A stretch of 64,000 nucleotides of DNA, from assembly GCF_050908995.1 (NCBI RefSeq), contig NC_135120.1, positions 20,597,433 to 20,661,432 of the forward strand, given 5' to 3'. The first letter of the stretch is position 1. Every line of letters starts with the position of its first letter. This document shows, one piece after another, positions 1 through 13,500 of this stretch. The translations under genes were made by a program, and so were the position numbers. Below the pieces are notes generated by a model. The model was not told the DNA's origin. It searched no databases and saw nothing but the letters and a program-made list of their open reading frames with translations. This stretch comes from Andrena cerasifolii. Lineage: Eukaryota; Arthropoda; Insecta; Hymenoptera; Andrenidae.

Positions 1-518
1 GACGACAGCTTGATATGTTTACACAGGGGGCTGGTTTTTAAACGCGACCCGCTTTGCCGGGTGAGCGCTGTTTAAACGATAACTCGATTAAAAGAGCCGA
101 ACTGTCTGAACCGAACAACGGCATTTAATTAACAAAAGTGCTCAACGAGAGAGCTGGTACCCGCCACCTCAGTTCTGCCGGCCTACCCCTCGGACGAGTG
201 GGAGTTTCCCTTCGAATTCACCCGTAGCTCCCACCCCGCTGCACCCCCGTCTCCTTATCCTGCCTTTTCTCTTCCTTTCCACCGACTGGCCGGAGAATAA
301 TTGCGGGAATATAGTACCACCGAGTAGTCCCACTAGATTTCCCTTCTCGCAGCCTCTTCGCCTTTTATTATTTCCGTTCTGTTTCCATTCCGTTCCCGCC
401 ATTCAACTTACCAGCCAGCTCGAACGTCGGATATTCGCACGCCAATTGCGGAATATCGAAAATATTCTAGCCTCTGGCCGTTAATGCGACGTCTGTATCG
501 ATTACCATCCTCCTTCTC

Positions 519-551
<33 letters not shown>

Positions 552-2690
552 GTCGCTCCTCTCTCTCTCTATCTTCCCTTCCCTCTAGTTTCTACAAATA
601 CATGATCTTCGGTGGAGAGCCGACTAGACGTTGCTCGAATCGATTCGTGGTAATTGGAAGCGCAGCAGCCGTTTCTCCCTTTTTCCCCACAGCGGGGGCT
701 TGTTTGAAAATAGATGAATTTCGTGGACGTTGGCGCGACGGCCTCGGGAAAAGGGACAAAAAAGACCGTCACAAAGGTTCGTTTCCTTTTTGCCCGGGGA
801 ACGGTCGCTCTCAAATTGTTCGGAAATTAAACTCTCAACTGTTTGCGCTTCGGGAGGTGTTAAAATTCCTCGGCGGAGAGGGCGAAAGGCAGATTCAGCG
901 ATATAGACGCGTGGCGGAGGGGGCTGCCGGAGCGTTTGAGACACTGACAAATCGCGCTCGGCGCTGCTTTAGAGGTTTAATTCCATCGACGAGTAATTCG
1001 GGAACAATGTTCACGGAAGGGATCACCTTTCCGTAAAGTCACTTTACTCGGAATTTATAATCCAGGCTTTATTTACGCAGGACTTGGTTTAAGGATATTA
1101 AAAGAACAATTTGAGATTACGTGACTTTGTTTTTATTCCGAGATAGACAACCACGCTTCGCGTTACGTATTCCTCCCCATCCTTCAGCCATCCCCGAAGA
1201 TTATGAATATGAAAGCATCCCCGGTGCACTCCCGATTAGCCAGGTGTTGCTCGGCTAAGCGTCGTAGGGCTGTTCTCGGCCAATTACTCTTCCCTCGCGG
1301 TTCGCGTTTCCTTATAGCCGCGTTAAAAGTCTCCTCCACTCCTCGCGGCACCTTCTCTCGCCGACAATCTTCTCTTTTTCACAAACGATAACGGCGCGCA
1401 ATCTCGGCCGACACTTTGTCATGCGGGCCTCGAGCATCCAGGGAGATACGATGATCCTTAGACAGAGTCGAGATAAATCTCGCGGTAGCACCAAGGCTCC
1501 CACGAGCTGTCCAGAGGCCTGTTCTTTCTTTCTTCGTCGTTAACGGAGGGAAAACACGTTTCACTCTACCCCACGCGCTTCCAAACTGGTACTCAACGTT
1601 CCCCTGCCTCGCAGTCCGCGCGTGGCATACATTTCCCGAGAACCGTTCGGGAACGGTTAATTCAGAATTCCCCTGGCTCGAAGCAGAGCAAAATGGCTGA
1701 AGGGAAGATGAGCGCCGCCCAATTTGGTCTTCCCCAGTGACGTCCACCGTCACGTAGAATTTCCACTCATAACGGGGAGGGGGTAATTTTATTCCGCCTA
1801 AACAGAATTACTAGCTCGGGAATATGGGAAAAGCGTGGCACCGTACGTTGCGGCGAGGACAGAGGCCTATGCGGTTCGTTGGACGTATCGACCTGCATCA
1901 GGCGGCCGGAAGAGGAAGTGAAAAAGCCGTTTCATGCTGGCAACGCGCGCCCCATCGCCGAAAACGCAAAATCCATTTCAACTCATCTAACAAACTTTTG
2001 TAGGTTGAGGGCTACAAGTGTTTTACGCCGAAGTTGGTTAGTACGCGGACAAGTAGTGCGCGACGGGGCTGCGGGAGGGAATGATGGCGCGCGGGATAAT
2101 TAGCGCACGGGAGTTCACTATTCGGGAGATATGAAGGGTAAATCGCGCCTGGAATTCCCGGGCTTTCTGATAATTAAACATTCGCTCGGTCAGACTGCAG
2201 ATAAACGGAGGCATCGATTTGTAACTTTCGGAAACGATCCGCAGGGAGCTGCACGCGGTGGCATTAGACAAGTGCTTAAGTACTATCGAGCTGTGTGCAA
2301 CTCCAAATGCACACACTCATTGGGTCAGGCAACTATTGTGCTTCTACTTAGCGACAGTGGCGCCCTTCAGGGCTCTAATCGGTAAACGGTGTAATCGGTA
2401 ACATGGTAGACTCTCCGGTGCCGTCGCAGCGAGCCGCATTTCAGCATTTCAACGTTAAGGATTTCCCTGGACACCGGTACCGATGGCATCACTGTAATCG
2501 GCCTCTTCTTCACAGGTATGGTCGGTCAAAACTTCGGTGTTCCGTGAACCATAACAATAACTCTAACAACAGCAAACCACTATGTAACACTCGGTATCGA
2601 GTCTACTCGTCACTCTGACTCTCGTTAGCCGTACCAGCGTCAGCAATGCTTTCAATTATCTTTTCTAGTGTACCCTATGGCTCCAATTAC
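1..2690. other. Non-coding, no gene recognised
   Basis: GC-balanced, CpG-rich sequence with a CT microsatellite. Open frames up to 144 codons overlap on both strands and show no recognisable domain. Confidence 0.6.
511..572. repeat. (CT)n microsatellite
   Basis: Imperfect CT dinucleotide run with a short interruption. Confidence 0.95.
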
Positions 2691-2725
2691 ACAGTACAAC
2701 AAATTTTGACATTTTTCGGACTTGT

Positions 2726-2907
2726 AACATTTAATAGCCGTTTCTTATAGGTTCTCGTGCCCTGGAAACGAATCCGCAACCCGTTTGTCGCCTTCCGAAT
2801 AACTATTACCGTTTCGGCACAAAAGATGCTCAAAGTTGAAAATTTGTAGTTTTTTTAAAATTCGTTTTCAGGGCACGAAAACCTATAAGAAACGGCTATT
2901 AAATGTT
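2726..2907. repeat. Foldback: 47-bp inverted arms
   Basis: Arms 2726-2772 and 2861-2907 are complementary with two mismatches (core AATAGCCGTTTCTTATAGG). Weaker pairing extends outward to CACAGTACAAC near 2690 and its complement near 2930. A third copy of TGCCCTGGAAACG lies near 3103. Probably a decayed MITE. Confidence 0.75.
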
Positions 2908-2944
2908 CGAAGTCCAGATCGCTGTTGTACTGTGTTATCGGTTC

Positions 2945-5900
2945 TACTTCCATGTAACACCGCGCAACTATTATCATCAATATCACAGGCACAAAGCAGA
3001 AAATGTGTTAATCACCAGTCATCAGAGACCGGCGCGGATTCAAAAATAGATGAATAATGTGCTGAGACAGTCGGGCACTTGAATTCACCGTCACTATCGT
3101 CGTGCCCTGGAAACGTCTTGGAACGTACAAACCGATGCTTCAGAGGCTGAAACCAATGTCGTCGGGCAAACTGGGTCAGTACCGACACCTTGAAAGCATT
3201 TAAACTTGGTCCTAACAAGGTCCCCGGGGATCTATCGCGCAGCGCCTGCCCCCAGCACGGAATATCTGTACGTATTCTGGCCGAAGTAGAAACTTTGGCC
3301 AGGATGGATACCGGATACCTCGACGACAGAACGATGTTTCCAACTGATTGTAAACTAATATCCCGTTCGATTCCAGAAGGGCGTGCACTGTATTGATAGG
3401 AGGTAACGGAGCTGCCGTGATCTAATTTTAACGCCAGCTTCACTGGACACGATGAGATACAGAGTCTGGGAAACGTATGGGGCGTTTCCGCGCGTTTAAA
3501 GCCGATCCCCTGCTCTATGGACCCGGAAAATGGAGGGAAACATAAGCGCACTGACGTGGGAGTGTCCCCCAGGATATTTTCGAAGTGCAGTTATCAGAAT
3601 GTCCACATATGGAACAAAAAATATCAAACTCCATGGGGATGTTTCTTGCTGAAACCTGCCCGCGATACAAGGCTAAAAGAAACATGCTTCAAAGTTCCCC
3701 TCTGCAGTTTCACCACAACCTTTCAGCGAAGCAAATGGGAACGGAACCTCGTTCGCCCATCCAAAGCTAAGGGACGTCTGGCTAAAGGGACCAATGTACT
3801 CAAATATCCCTCCACCGAAATAATTTATCAGCAACCAGATTCTGAACTACCCCCTGAGGAAGAAGGTATCCACTCCATCCATCAGGAGAAAAGGAACGCT
3901 CCTTTCCGTCTTCCAATATTGTCCATTTTGTGTTGTCAACGGTTGTAACGACGAAGAATTTCAATGGAAATGGAAGCAAAGAGAAAAGGTGCAGAATGCA
4001 AGTGAAAGAATAATAATAATCGGTGTAAGCCGATTCCCTCGGACAACTGGTTAACGAGTGGAGCATTTAATTAACTCGTCATTGTTCTCCGTTGCTCGTC
4101 GCCGGTCCAACCGGTCGAAGAAATTCTCGCGCTCCCTCATCCCCTTTGGCGCGGCCCGTTCTTACGACGGAAAGTTGGCACTCGACGGGGCTCGTGGAAT
4201 CGCCCGTGCCTTCGCGGCGTTTAGTCGCGGGTCCAGGCTTAGTTCGCCAGCCCACTCGAACTGAACAATCTCGACGGGAGCTTGAGCAGCCCGATTGCCA
4301 GGCGGGCCAGCATTCATCGAAAGAGGAGCGAAACTTGTTAACTCTGCCCAGATCGACCGCTACTCGAACTTTCGACCAGCCACTGTGGCGTTCCCCCGTG
4401 AACTCGCGCGGCAATTACCGCCAGCCGAGTATATTTTTCGCTGGCAAATTTCTGCCAGGCTGGAGACCGGGGAACTACTCGCGGGAGGCTGCTTGGCCAA
4501 TGGCCGCTCGAGCTACTGGGACGTTAATAATTGGCGTTGACTGGTCGATGGCAGGCAAGGCCAGCGACCTGCACTCCTGCCCCCTTTACAATCAAGTGAT
4601 GGTGGTTCTTGTAAGGGCTGAGGCCGTTGAATTCGATAAGCTAGCCGGAGAGTGTGTGTTACCATGGAACGTAGCATTTCTTTTTATTAGGAGAGGAGGC
4701 AACAGGCCACAGTAGTATTACCCAGCGCCTGCACCGCCATAGCTGTGCAGGTTCAGAGCCTGTTTGTCAGAGGATCCGCAGCGTAAGTTGTGTCCCTTTA
4801 GAAGGATATTTTAACGTCGCGATGCAGACGAAATGAGGAATATTCTTCTAAAAGGACAGGGCTTGCAAGTAGAAGCCTTTAGTGGCAGCAATCTAGCCAA
4901 TGAAGGCCACCAAAAACATCTGTTCAAAGACCACTTTGACATCGCGTTGATTATAACTTCCATAATCTACCTACTTCCATTTCGTCATTAGTGGTGAATA
5001 ACTCACGGTTTACTAGCACGATGGTCCAGAGCAGGTATTGGATCGCATCGTTGCGAGGCTAGATCGAAGCCGAAAGTAATTAAAATTCTCTCGAGGTCGA
5101 ACGTGGCTAGGATGCTTTTAAATGGTATTCACACGGCGTCGTGTGAACCCCTCTTTTTTTGCCCCTGTTCCCCTGTCTCTCGTTTACCCTGCTCTCTATT
5201 CCAGGGAACGTATAAACCTCGAATTTTTCTTCCTCTTCTTACCTTTTCTCTTGCTCCTTCTTTTAACGACGGCGTCTAGCACGCGATCTTCTGCGTTTAA
5301 TAACACACCCGCGCACACACATGCGCGCGCGGTCCTCGTGCTTGCGTGCTTGCGTAGTGTGTGCGGCTTGTACGGCAGCATCGTGGAGGCTATTAATTCG
5401 ATTGCCAATCGATTCAGCCCTGCTTCGTTGTGCGAGCGGCACACGTCCAGCTCGGGTGGATTTTTCATTTACCGATACTACTTGCTGGCAGTGGTGCAGC
5501 TACATAATTAATCGTCCCCCGGTGGGAAGGCACGCGATAGGTCTTCTTCGTCCGGAAGAAAACGCGTGTCGGGATGCTCGGTCGTGATTTTCACGTCACG
5601 ACGCATCGATCGTGCCGTTAATTAAACCTTCTTCTGTTGCCGACGCGAGCCGGAGCGCTGGAAATTGTAGTCGAACAATTAAGGAGAGAAAGAAAGGTGT
5701 ACCTATCGCGGACAACTTTCTCTGAATTATCACTCGACACCAAAATAATTCTCTCTTGTATCGTACGGACCATCCAACTCTCTGATACGAGCGAAATTTC
5801 TCTGCGAGATCTGTATCTACATATTTTTTCGAATATATATGTATAGCCGGAGCTTCCCAGCGACCCGAGTACACGGGGCTCTGTGATAAAAACAGAGGCA

Positions 5901-8900
5901 GCCAGTTTTTATTTATAGAACTGTATGAAAAATATCAGTCGTTAATGTTACAGAAGGGAATACGTTCGGCGCGGTAGCTGCGCCACGTTTTGCAGCGGGC
6001 ACCGGCGCACCATGCTACTTACTTAATGGGTTGTGTGTTAAGCGAACGTGCCTTCTGTCCGGCGCAAAACCGAATCCGCTCTTCGGGATAATAAATCACC
6101 GGAATCCGCGGGCTGCGGCCACTACTTGCCCGTTGCTCGCCAGAACGGATGGCGTCCTTTAATAAACGGAGCAAAGCTAACGCAACGGGAAGGCAAATGA
6201 TAACGTTCCCTGCGATTCGTGCGCCATCCCATCCCCAAGCCATCGCTGCATCTCGAATAGCAATACGTAAAATCGTCCCTTCGTTATGCACCCAGTCCGG
6301 AAGATTAATTACTCTTTCATAATTGGCAAAGCCTTCGTTAAGAAACACAGCGGAAGCGTGAATTAATGTTCCTTCCTCTTTGCAGAGATTCGAAATAAAA
6401 TTCGTTTGTCGCGCCCTGCTTTCGTCGTTTTTGCTTGTCGTGCTCCCACTCGTAATTTCTAACAAGGCTGAACGATGAATAAGATAAAGGACCCGCCCTC
6501 GACAGTTTAAGCGATTGCATGACACGAACAAGCAGCGCGCCGTTCCGAAATGAAAAAGAAAATTTAATCTCATCAAAGTTCGAACGGCTGCGCGAGCATC
6601 CCTCGAGCGGTGGACAGGAAAGTTCGCAGCTTTAATTATTAAGAACGTCGCTCGGATAAGCATCGTCAAATATCCGTGCGCGATTCTTTCAGTCGCGTTT
6701 CGCCCAGCCGTCCCGGAAGTTTCCTTCCGCGTGAACGTTTCCGCGAACTTCCATAATCAGATGGGAAACTTGCCGGAGTTAAAACGAACGAACGAAAGGA
6801 CGGACGAGTTTCTTGTCGAACTCTCTTTATCGTCGTGGAAAACCGACTCGTGGATTCCCCTCCTACCAACCCCCGACCACCCCCCCCCCTATTTTCCCGT
6901 CGAATACTTTCACGTTTCCAATACACGCGGAAACTAACGTCGAGCAACGAAACGCATGCATACTTCATCCGAGCCGCTTTGAAGTTAGATTACGCGCTTT
7001 GCTCGCGGCAAGGTTGGCCCGTTTGATCCAGCGTGCCTCGCGAAATTGCCGCTAATATACAAAAGAGCCAGCGACGATTCGCGGTAACCGTTTCGAAAGC
7101 TTCTCGCGGCCACCGAAACTGGCCCTTGTTTCAGACTTCCCACCCAATGATAGTTCATTGCGAATTGAATGGTGCGTTCGTAATGGTTCGGTTGTGAACA
7201 TTTCTCCGCGGGAGAAATTTAGCGTCCACTGTGCCGCAATAGGAAGGAATGAAAGTGCATGGTGACGTGAGCCTTTGGATGGTTAAGTTCGGCGGTATTA
7301 ATGCAAGAAGCAAGTAAAGTGTGTGGAGAATAATTCAGCCAGGTGATGTGGGACAAGAGTTAAGTTTCACTGAAAATGGAAGTAAACTTTATTTGACCAG
7401 CATCGTCTCTGTTCTGACGAATCGTGAGGTAAGTTTCGGTAGCACATCAAAGTACTAGGATCCATCCTTCCCCTCAGGTGATCCTTAAATTCCATTTCGA
7501 TCGAACGAGGCTCGCATAGAAGGCACCTGAAACTTCAAAACTCCTCAGCCCTAGCGCTTGGACATTTATTCGAACCCTTCAGCGATAGCCGCCGCTTTCT
7601 AGTTTCTACGCACGGCTTCCAGCTTAATTTTGTCAAACTTTAACGTGCTTGGTCATTAAAAATGATGCACGATTGTTCTTAACAAGTCAGGAAAATCGGT
7701 GTTTTGAATATAAACGCCTTTAAGTAGTTAGTAGCTACTTTGTAGTTGAGCTCTAAAGTGAACTCTGGCTATCGTCGGGCATCAAAGTCGCACGAACGCT
7801 TGAAAGTTATTATTAACAGGGAGAATATCGCGAACCGAAGAACAGAAACTTAAGCTTGAACAATTTATTGCGTTTCGAAAAATTGCAAGTGTTTATCAGT
7901 ATCTTCAACCACCGTCGATTTTCTCTAACTACGTGCAGCAACGAGATCCCCGCATCTTCGTGACACGTTTCAGCCGCCCCGGGCGCTTTATCGCGGGCTC
8001 TAATAATTTTCAAGACGTTTGCCATTCCCGTTGCTCTAAGAAATCCGAAGAATGGATCAGACCTCGACAAACTTCGACAAATTGTTCACAACCGAGACGA
8101 TGCTACAGCGCTCCACTGCCTCTAGAAAAAAAGGGAGATGAGATTAAAGGGGGAGAAGCTCGTGCAGTCTCGTGGAGAAATGAAGACTTAAATTCTGACG
8201 TTACCCCCGCTTCCAAGAACGAATTAGCCCTCGGGAGCTCGTCCCAGTCGACAGACTTTCCTCTCAACGGCCACCTTGACTACAGGCCTTTATCCTCCTT
8301 TCCTTTTTCTCTCCTCAAGGGAAACACGACGGGGTGGAGAGTAGGAACGTGACAGGGAGGAGCGTTTTACGCGTTCATTAGTCACACAGACCAGATTGAA
8401 TCCCTCTCGAGTTTTCTTACGGGGCCGCGATCGTGAAACGTAGACGCCGCGGCAAGATTACGAGAGAGTCCCTACATCTCGAGATTTTCGCGAAGGGGGC
8501 CACCCCGAAAAGGAGGGAAAGTCCGATTGTTCCAGGCGGTTTTCCGTTCGTTAGGCTGGCCATGGTGGATCGAAACGATGACGGAGCTATCTCGAACAAC
8601 GTTCAAAGACCATCTATTATCTGGGCAGGGTGTGCAACAGTCACGGGGGAAAATGAATGGCGGGCGATGGGGAGATAATTTGTCAGTTTAGAGATCTAAT
8701 TTGTAGGCGATGCGACTTTATAAGCTGAGTTGATTTACGAGGACCATAGGCCTGCTCGTTGTGAATACCTCTGCCGCTGCTTCTCCATTCTAAGTATCTT
8801 CATCTCCATGAATCGTGGCAAAATATTCCTCAAGATCGAGTCGTACCAACATTTTTCTAACCCTAACCCGAGAACACACCATGGAACTTCTCCCGTTTTA

Positions 8901-9728
8901 CCATACATCTCGCTGGAACACGAGACCGTGGCTCGAATGAAGTTCGAACGAACACTGTGGCGCGGGTTCGACAATTTTTTTTAATTAAATTCGTTACAGG
9001 CGTCGCGTTACCAGGCGCGGCGAATTTTTGCCCGCGTCACGACGCCCATAAATCACCGGCCGGACGCGTCGACGTGCGATTGTGAAAGCTTAAAATATGT
9101 ATCGGCCGGCGCGGTACGTACATACACAGGCATCTTAAATTGTTCCATACGCAATGACGTCCCAACTGAATTCTCTGTCGGCCGGGGACCAACGGTATGA
9201 TTTATTACCGGAGCGAACGGGCTCCTCGTAATTTATGCACGCTGCCCACCGCCGCCTGCGTCCTCTCATTCCACAATGCTGCTACTGCCGCTGCTGCTGT
9301 TGGCTGCAATTCCGCGGGAACGCGCGATGGGTCGCCACCAAGTTGCAAAACAACGACACCCGGCCACCCTGCCTCCTGTCGAAAGGAGTCATTCGCTTCC
9401 GATTTGTGGTTTCTCTGTGTCCGACCCCTCCCAGAGATCCCGTATTCCGTTAATTGATTCGCCCTCTAGTGCGGCATCTGCGCTTCGACCCGTGATTACT
9501 TCGGCATGCATCGCACAAACGCGACAGCTACAGCAGATTTCCGAATGTGAACAGCACCGGTATATTTGCCTGCTCGGTGTGCTTCAAGTACTCAAGTGCC
9601 TTATCAGTGTACAGGTCAGTTGGTCGAGCGGGAAGGTTCTGTTTGAGCTTCGATATGATTGGTGTGGAGTGGATTAAAACTCGAATTTTTTCGATTTTTC
9701 GGCGATTCATTTTTTTTTTTGTAAATTA
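2945..9728. other. Non-coding, no gene recognised
   Basis: Several open frames reach 140-216 codons (3012-3551 minus, 4092-4715 plus, 6019-6669 minus), but none has a known motif and they overlap frames on the other strand. GC- and CpG-rich composition makes chance frames this long plausible. A C9-10 homopolymer lies near 6880. The only other structure noted is a third copy of TGCCCTGGAAACG at 3103. Confidence 0.55.
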
Positions 9729-9853
9729 AGGACACGAACGTTTTTTTTTACGGACATCACAGCAATACATTGCAGTATATTAGATTTACGCTAGTGTGCG
9801 GTGTATACGTATATTCATCGAAATTGACATCGAAAAAAAACGCTCGTGTGCCC
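9729..9853. mobile_element. Small inverted-repeat element, about 125 bp
   Basis: GGACACGAACGTTTTTTTT near 9730 pairs with the complement of GGCACACGAGCGTTTTTTTT near 9852, with few mismatches. The centre is AT-rich. No target duplication is clear, so this is a weak MITE call. Confidence 0.4.
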
Positions 9854-10376
9854 TCAGCCTAAATGGAAAAGGCGTGAGTACATAGTATGCTAATTTGCAA
9901 TATTTATGATGAAGCATAAAGTGGTTTTTAAAAATGCTACGGCCAATGTTACTAGAGTGCTTAAAGTGCAAGTTATTTTTTCACGATTTACACTGCATTA
10001 TTACTGACCTCGATTCCCTGTATATTTATTTCCCTCTGTTTATTACTCCAAAGAGTGTAGGTGCCTGTCAAGATGTTAATATTGATCATGTTGCACGAAT
10101 AAATGGTCGTCAGGGTGTTTTTACGCGTAAATAGAAGTGCTCGTTCATTTACGCTCAGTCCCTTCGTTCCCTGGATCCACCAGTGAATAAACCAGCAGAC
10201 GCGTTTTTCATATTTAACCGGAGATATCGCGGAGTGCGAACGGTCGACTGATCGATGATCAAACATCGAATGCGGCAGCCCTACAAGTTGCAGGGTAAAT
10301 ATAAACAATCGTTTTATCGATGAGGTCATACAGACTCCGATTCGGGGGATCGTTTCGTCCCTCCTCATGTATGTTA

Positions 10377-10530
10377 AGCCGGGTCCACATTTGTAACGCA
10401 CCTCGCTCTGTTACCGCGCCCTGTTACCTATCTGACCGGTCGTGTGACAATATGCAGCAACAGAACATCGTTAGGTACGTAACAGATCGCGCTAACAGAG
10501 CGGGTTGGGGTAACAAATGTGGACCCGGCT
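10377..10530. mobile_element. PIF/Harbinger-like MITE, 154 bp
   Basis: AGCCGGGTCCACATTTGT and its complement form the ends, each flanked by TTA, a 3-bp duplication typical of PIF/Harbinger. The interior continues as a looser palindrome (GCTCTGTTA.CGCG paired with CGCG.TAACAGAGC), so the unit can form a long hairpin. It is non-coding. Confidence 0.8.
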
Positions 10531-13500
10531 TTACAGATGATAGAATCCCTCAATTACTAAGCTGAGTAAAAGCTCGAATAAACATTCAACGATCTAAATC
10601 TAGATAACTACATTATAGAACAGCAATTAGCTACCCTTTTCGCACCACTTACGTCTGCTCCACTATCGATTCCATTCATTTACAATTTCCCTTAACCCTT
10701 AATGGCTTAGGCCAGATATAATCGTCACGCACATTTTGCGTTACACAACGCTCGAGTCGAACACACTCGGGCCAAGTACCGAGGTTCACTTGAAACTGTA
10801 CAGGCAAAACAAGCAAGTGGAAGATTAGAATAAAATTCCCACCGACTATCCCTACTTCACAATTTCAAGTTCCTCGGGACGTGATTCGGCCGAAAATTCT
10901 GACCACCCTCTGTTAAGGATTACGAAGCGTTTTGTCCACGACGGAATCCTCTTTCCTAAATTAACTTCTTCGGTCGGTTGAACGAGCCCCGTCCCTGCCT
11001 AGGGGCCATTATCGTCGCAGATCCATCCCCCTTCAGCCCTGTCTGGACTCTCACACCCTTCTTTACGCCGACGGTCTTGGCAACAAGCTCGCCGTAAATT
11101 CGCCGGATAATTCTTCCACTCCAGCGTTACCCTACATAACGCGCGATTTATTATGGCTTTATAAACTGGTTGGTCTTCGGCGTCTCCTTGTTGCCGGCTC
11201 CCGCGAATCCGCCGTCGAGCGTCCTTTAAGAATCTGTTTGCTTGCCAAGTGCGAACTCGCGTTCTCTCCGCGGGATCCTCGGGGCCGGGGGCTGAGAGGC
11301 GCAATGATTCTCGGTGTAATGGAAGCCATTATCCATAGAGAGATAGACCATTCGTTATTAACTGCAGTCGGGGGGCTCTGCACCACGGCGCTCCGCGCTT
11401 TGCTCCGTAAACTCGCTGTAAATGGATGTAGAGCTCTACTATACCTCTGGAATTTTTATCAAATCCTGGGGACACGTATTTCGTAGAAGCACAAGGGGAC
11501 GTCGAGGAAGTTCGATTAACACGCTGGCCATTTCGTCCATTCCCATCGTACCGTGCCACGATTCATCAGGAGTCACGGTGAATCCGCAATAGTTTCGTTA
11601 CACCGAAGGCCAAAAAATTCCGCGTGCCTTTGCGCAGCAATGAAATGCTTTGAACCGGTCGAAAGCGACATTCCCCGCTGACGTCGCGTCGCGAATTAAA
11701 TCGTGCAAAATCGTCGCGAATTCCCCGCCGCCGTATAAATTCCGTCCCGCCAAATAACAGGAGACATTAACGAAAATTTATCCACTCGCTCGCGCTCGGG
11801 CTAACTCATCGACGATTTAAGAGGATCGTTACGGTTCAACCGGCCGCTCCTCCCCCGCCACCGCGAAACAGACTACACGTAGTTTAAAACAAACGAACGC
11901 TCGCGATAAAGCCCGATGCTACGTTTCGTGGGGGGGTCGCAGCTTTCCGCTCGAAGGGTGGAAAAAGCCCCTATCCTTTTCCATCCTTAATTTCTACGGC
12001 CACCGGCAGCGCTCTCGTGTATTTATCTCGTTCACGGGATCCACGGTCAGATGGACGCGGGCATAGACAACGATGACCGTGGAAAAACGACCGTCGACGA
12101 TATATTTTTGACACCGTCACCGGCGCTCACCGGGCCACCTACCAGTTGTATTACCGCGGTATCTCGTTTACACCCACCGACCCCTCGAAAAAGCACGCCG
12201 CTTCTTTCGCGCGGCTGTCACGAAATTTACCGCTGGCTCGGCAGGGATTAATTTCGCGTGTTCTCACCGCGCCACGGATTTTCAGGCCCGCCTGGCAGCA
12301 GACGGGAAGGGACGGGATGGCGTATCATTCGTCTCAACTGGGGCTAACTATTTGGAAGAATTTTTCGCGGGATGTTGAAGGTGTGACGTTCACGCCACGA
12401 TACTTGTCAGTTGGGGATTGTAAGGACGATCGAACTGTGCATGCAGGGATCTGTAAATGTGAGACAATTCGACGGGCAGCTTACGCTGTACCCTACTAAT
12501 AAGAATTATAAAGCTGGTCTTTCTAACTTCCCGATCGGAACAAAGTCATAAAGTCAGTACAGGTATTCAAACGAGCATAGAGTTTGAAAAAAAAATGAAT
12601 GTACACGTCACTTACAATGGAGCTACGATAATGTAATATATTTATTATTAATAATTGTATTGGAACAGTTTCATCATAAAAAAGGGGCGTTTTTAATACT
12701 GGAAAAGAACCAGCCATATGATAGGCTATTAATGAGTAACTGCGATAAATACTTTTAATATGTAAATATGTTAGGACGTGCGCGTGGATCTGACAGGGTC
12801 GCTAATTGGGACATTTACCGTACATTAATCTTGCTCGCCGTCGCGGCATAATAACAGATGAATTGAAACTAAATACGTAGGTATACCACGAGGCCAGAAG
12901 AAAATGCTTTCGAGGGACCCAGCGTACCTCGAATCACCGACAGCGTTGGAGCATGTATAAGGTGTATTTCAGGTCGCGTTCTCGCATTCGGCAGCCATAT
13001 AAAACGCAATTCTCTGACCCGCGGTCGTACGGACGCAATAATTCCTGGCTAAACGGCCCGCTAAATTTCATTAATACGCGGCAACACCGGTGTTGCACCG
13101 CTGAAATACACCATGACATAAATACACCTGCATCCACCGAGACAAGAACGCTCGTCCATGCGGAATGCACCCGTGAAAGTCAGGTTCATTTGCCAAGGTA
13201 TCTGGGTTAATGCGAAATTAGGCGAACTGTACCGTCCATGCGGGTATAGCGCGTGTTTCGAGATTTGCGGATCACGGATTCGCGCCGCGCGAGACTCTAA
13301 ACTTTGAGATCTTTCGTAATTCTGCAAATGGGGAGCGGTAGGTATACGCATACTGTTACCGTGACATGGAATGTGTATATACAACACTTTGCATCCAACA
13401 TTTGCTTTTCGCTAGAAGTTACTGAAAGGGGTCAGAGAGGAAACCGAATGAAGCGTTCTCCCATACCTGCTGCGGCTAACTTTTTCCAATTGAAATTCGC

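Noticed and set aside
4092..4715. 207-codon plus-strand open frame
   Set aside because: Overlaps frames on both strands and shows no recognisable domain or splice-consistent neighbours.
6019..6669. 216-codon minus-strand open frame
   Set aside because: No domain, signal or family likeness, and it overlaps other frames. Long chance frames are expected in CpG-rich DNA low in stop codons.
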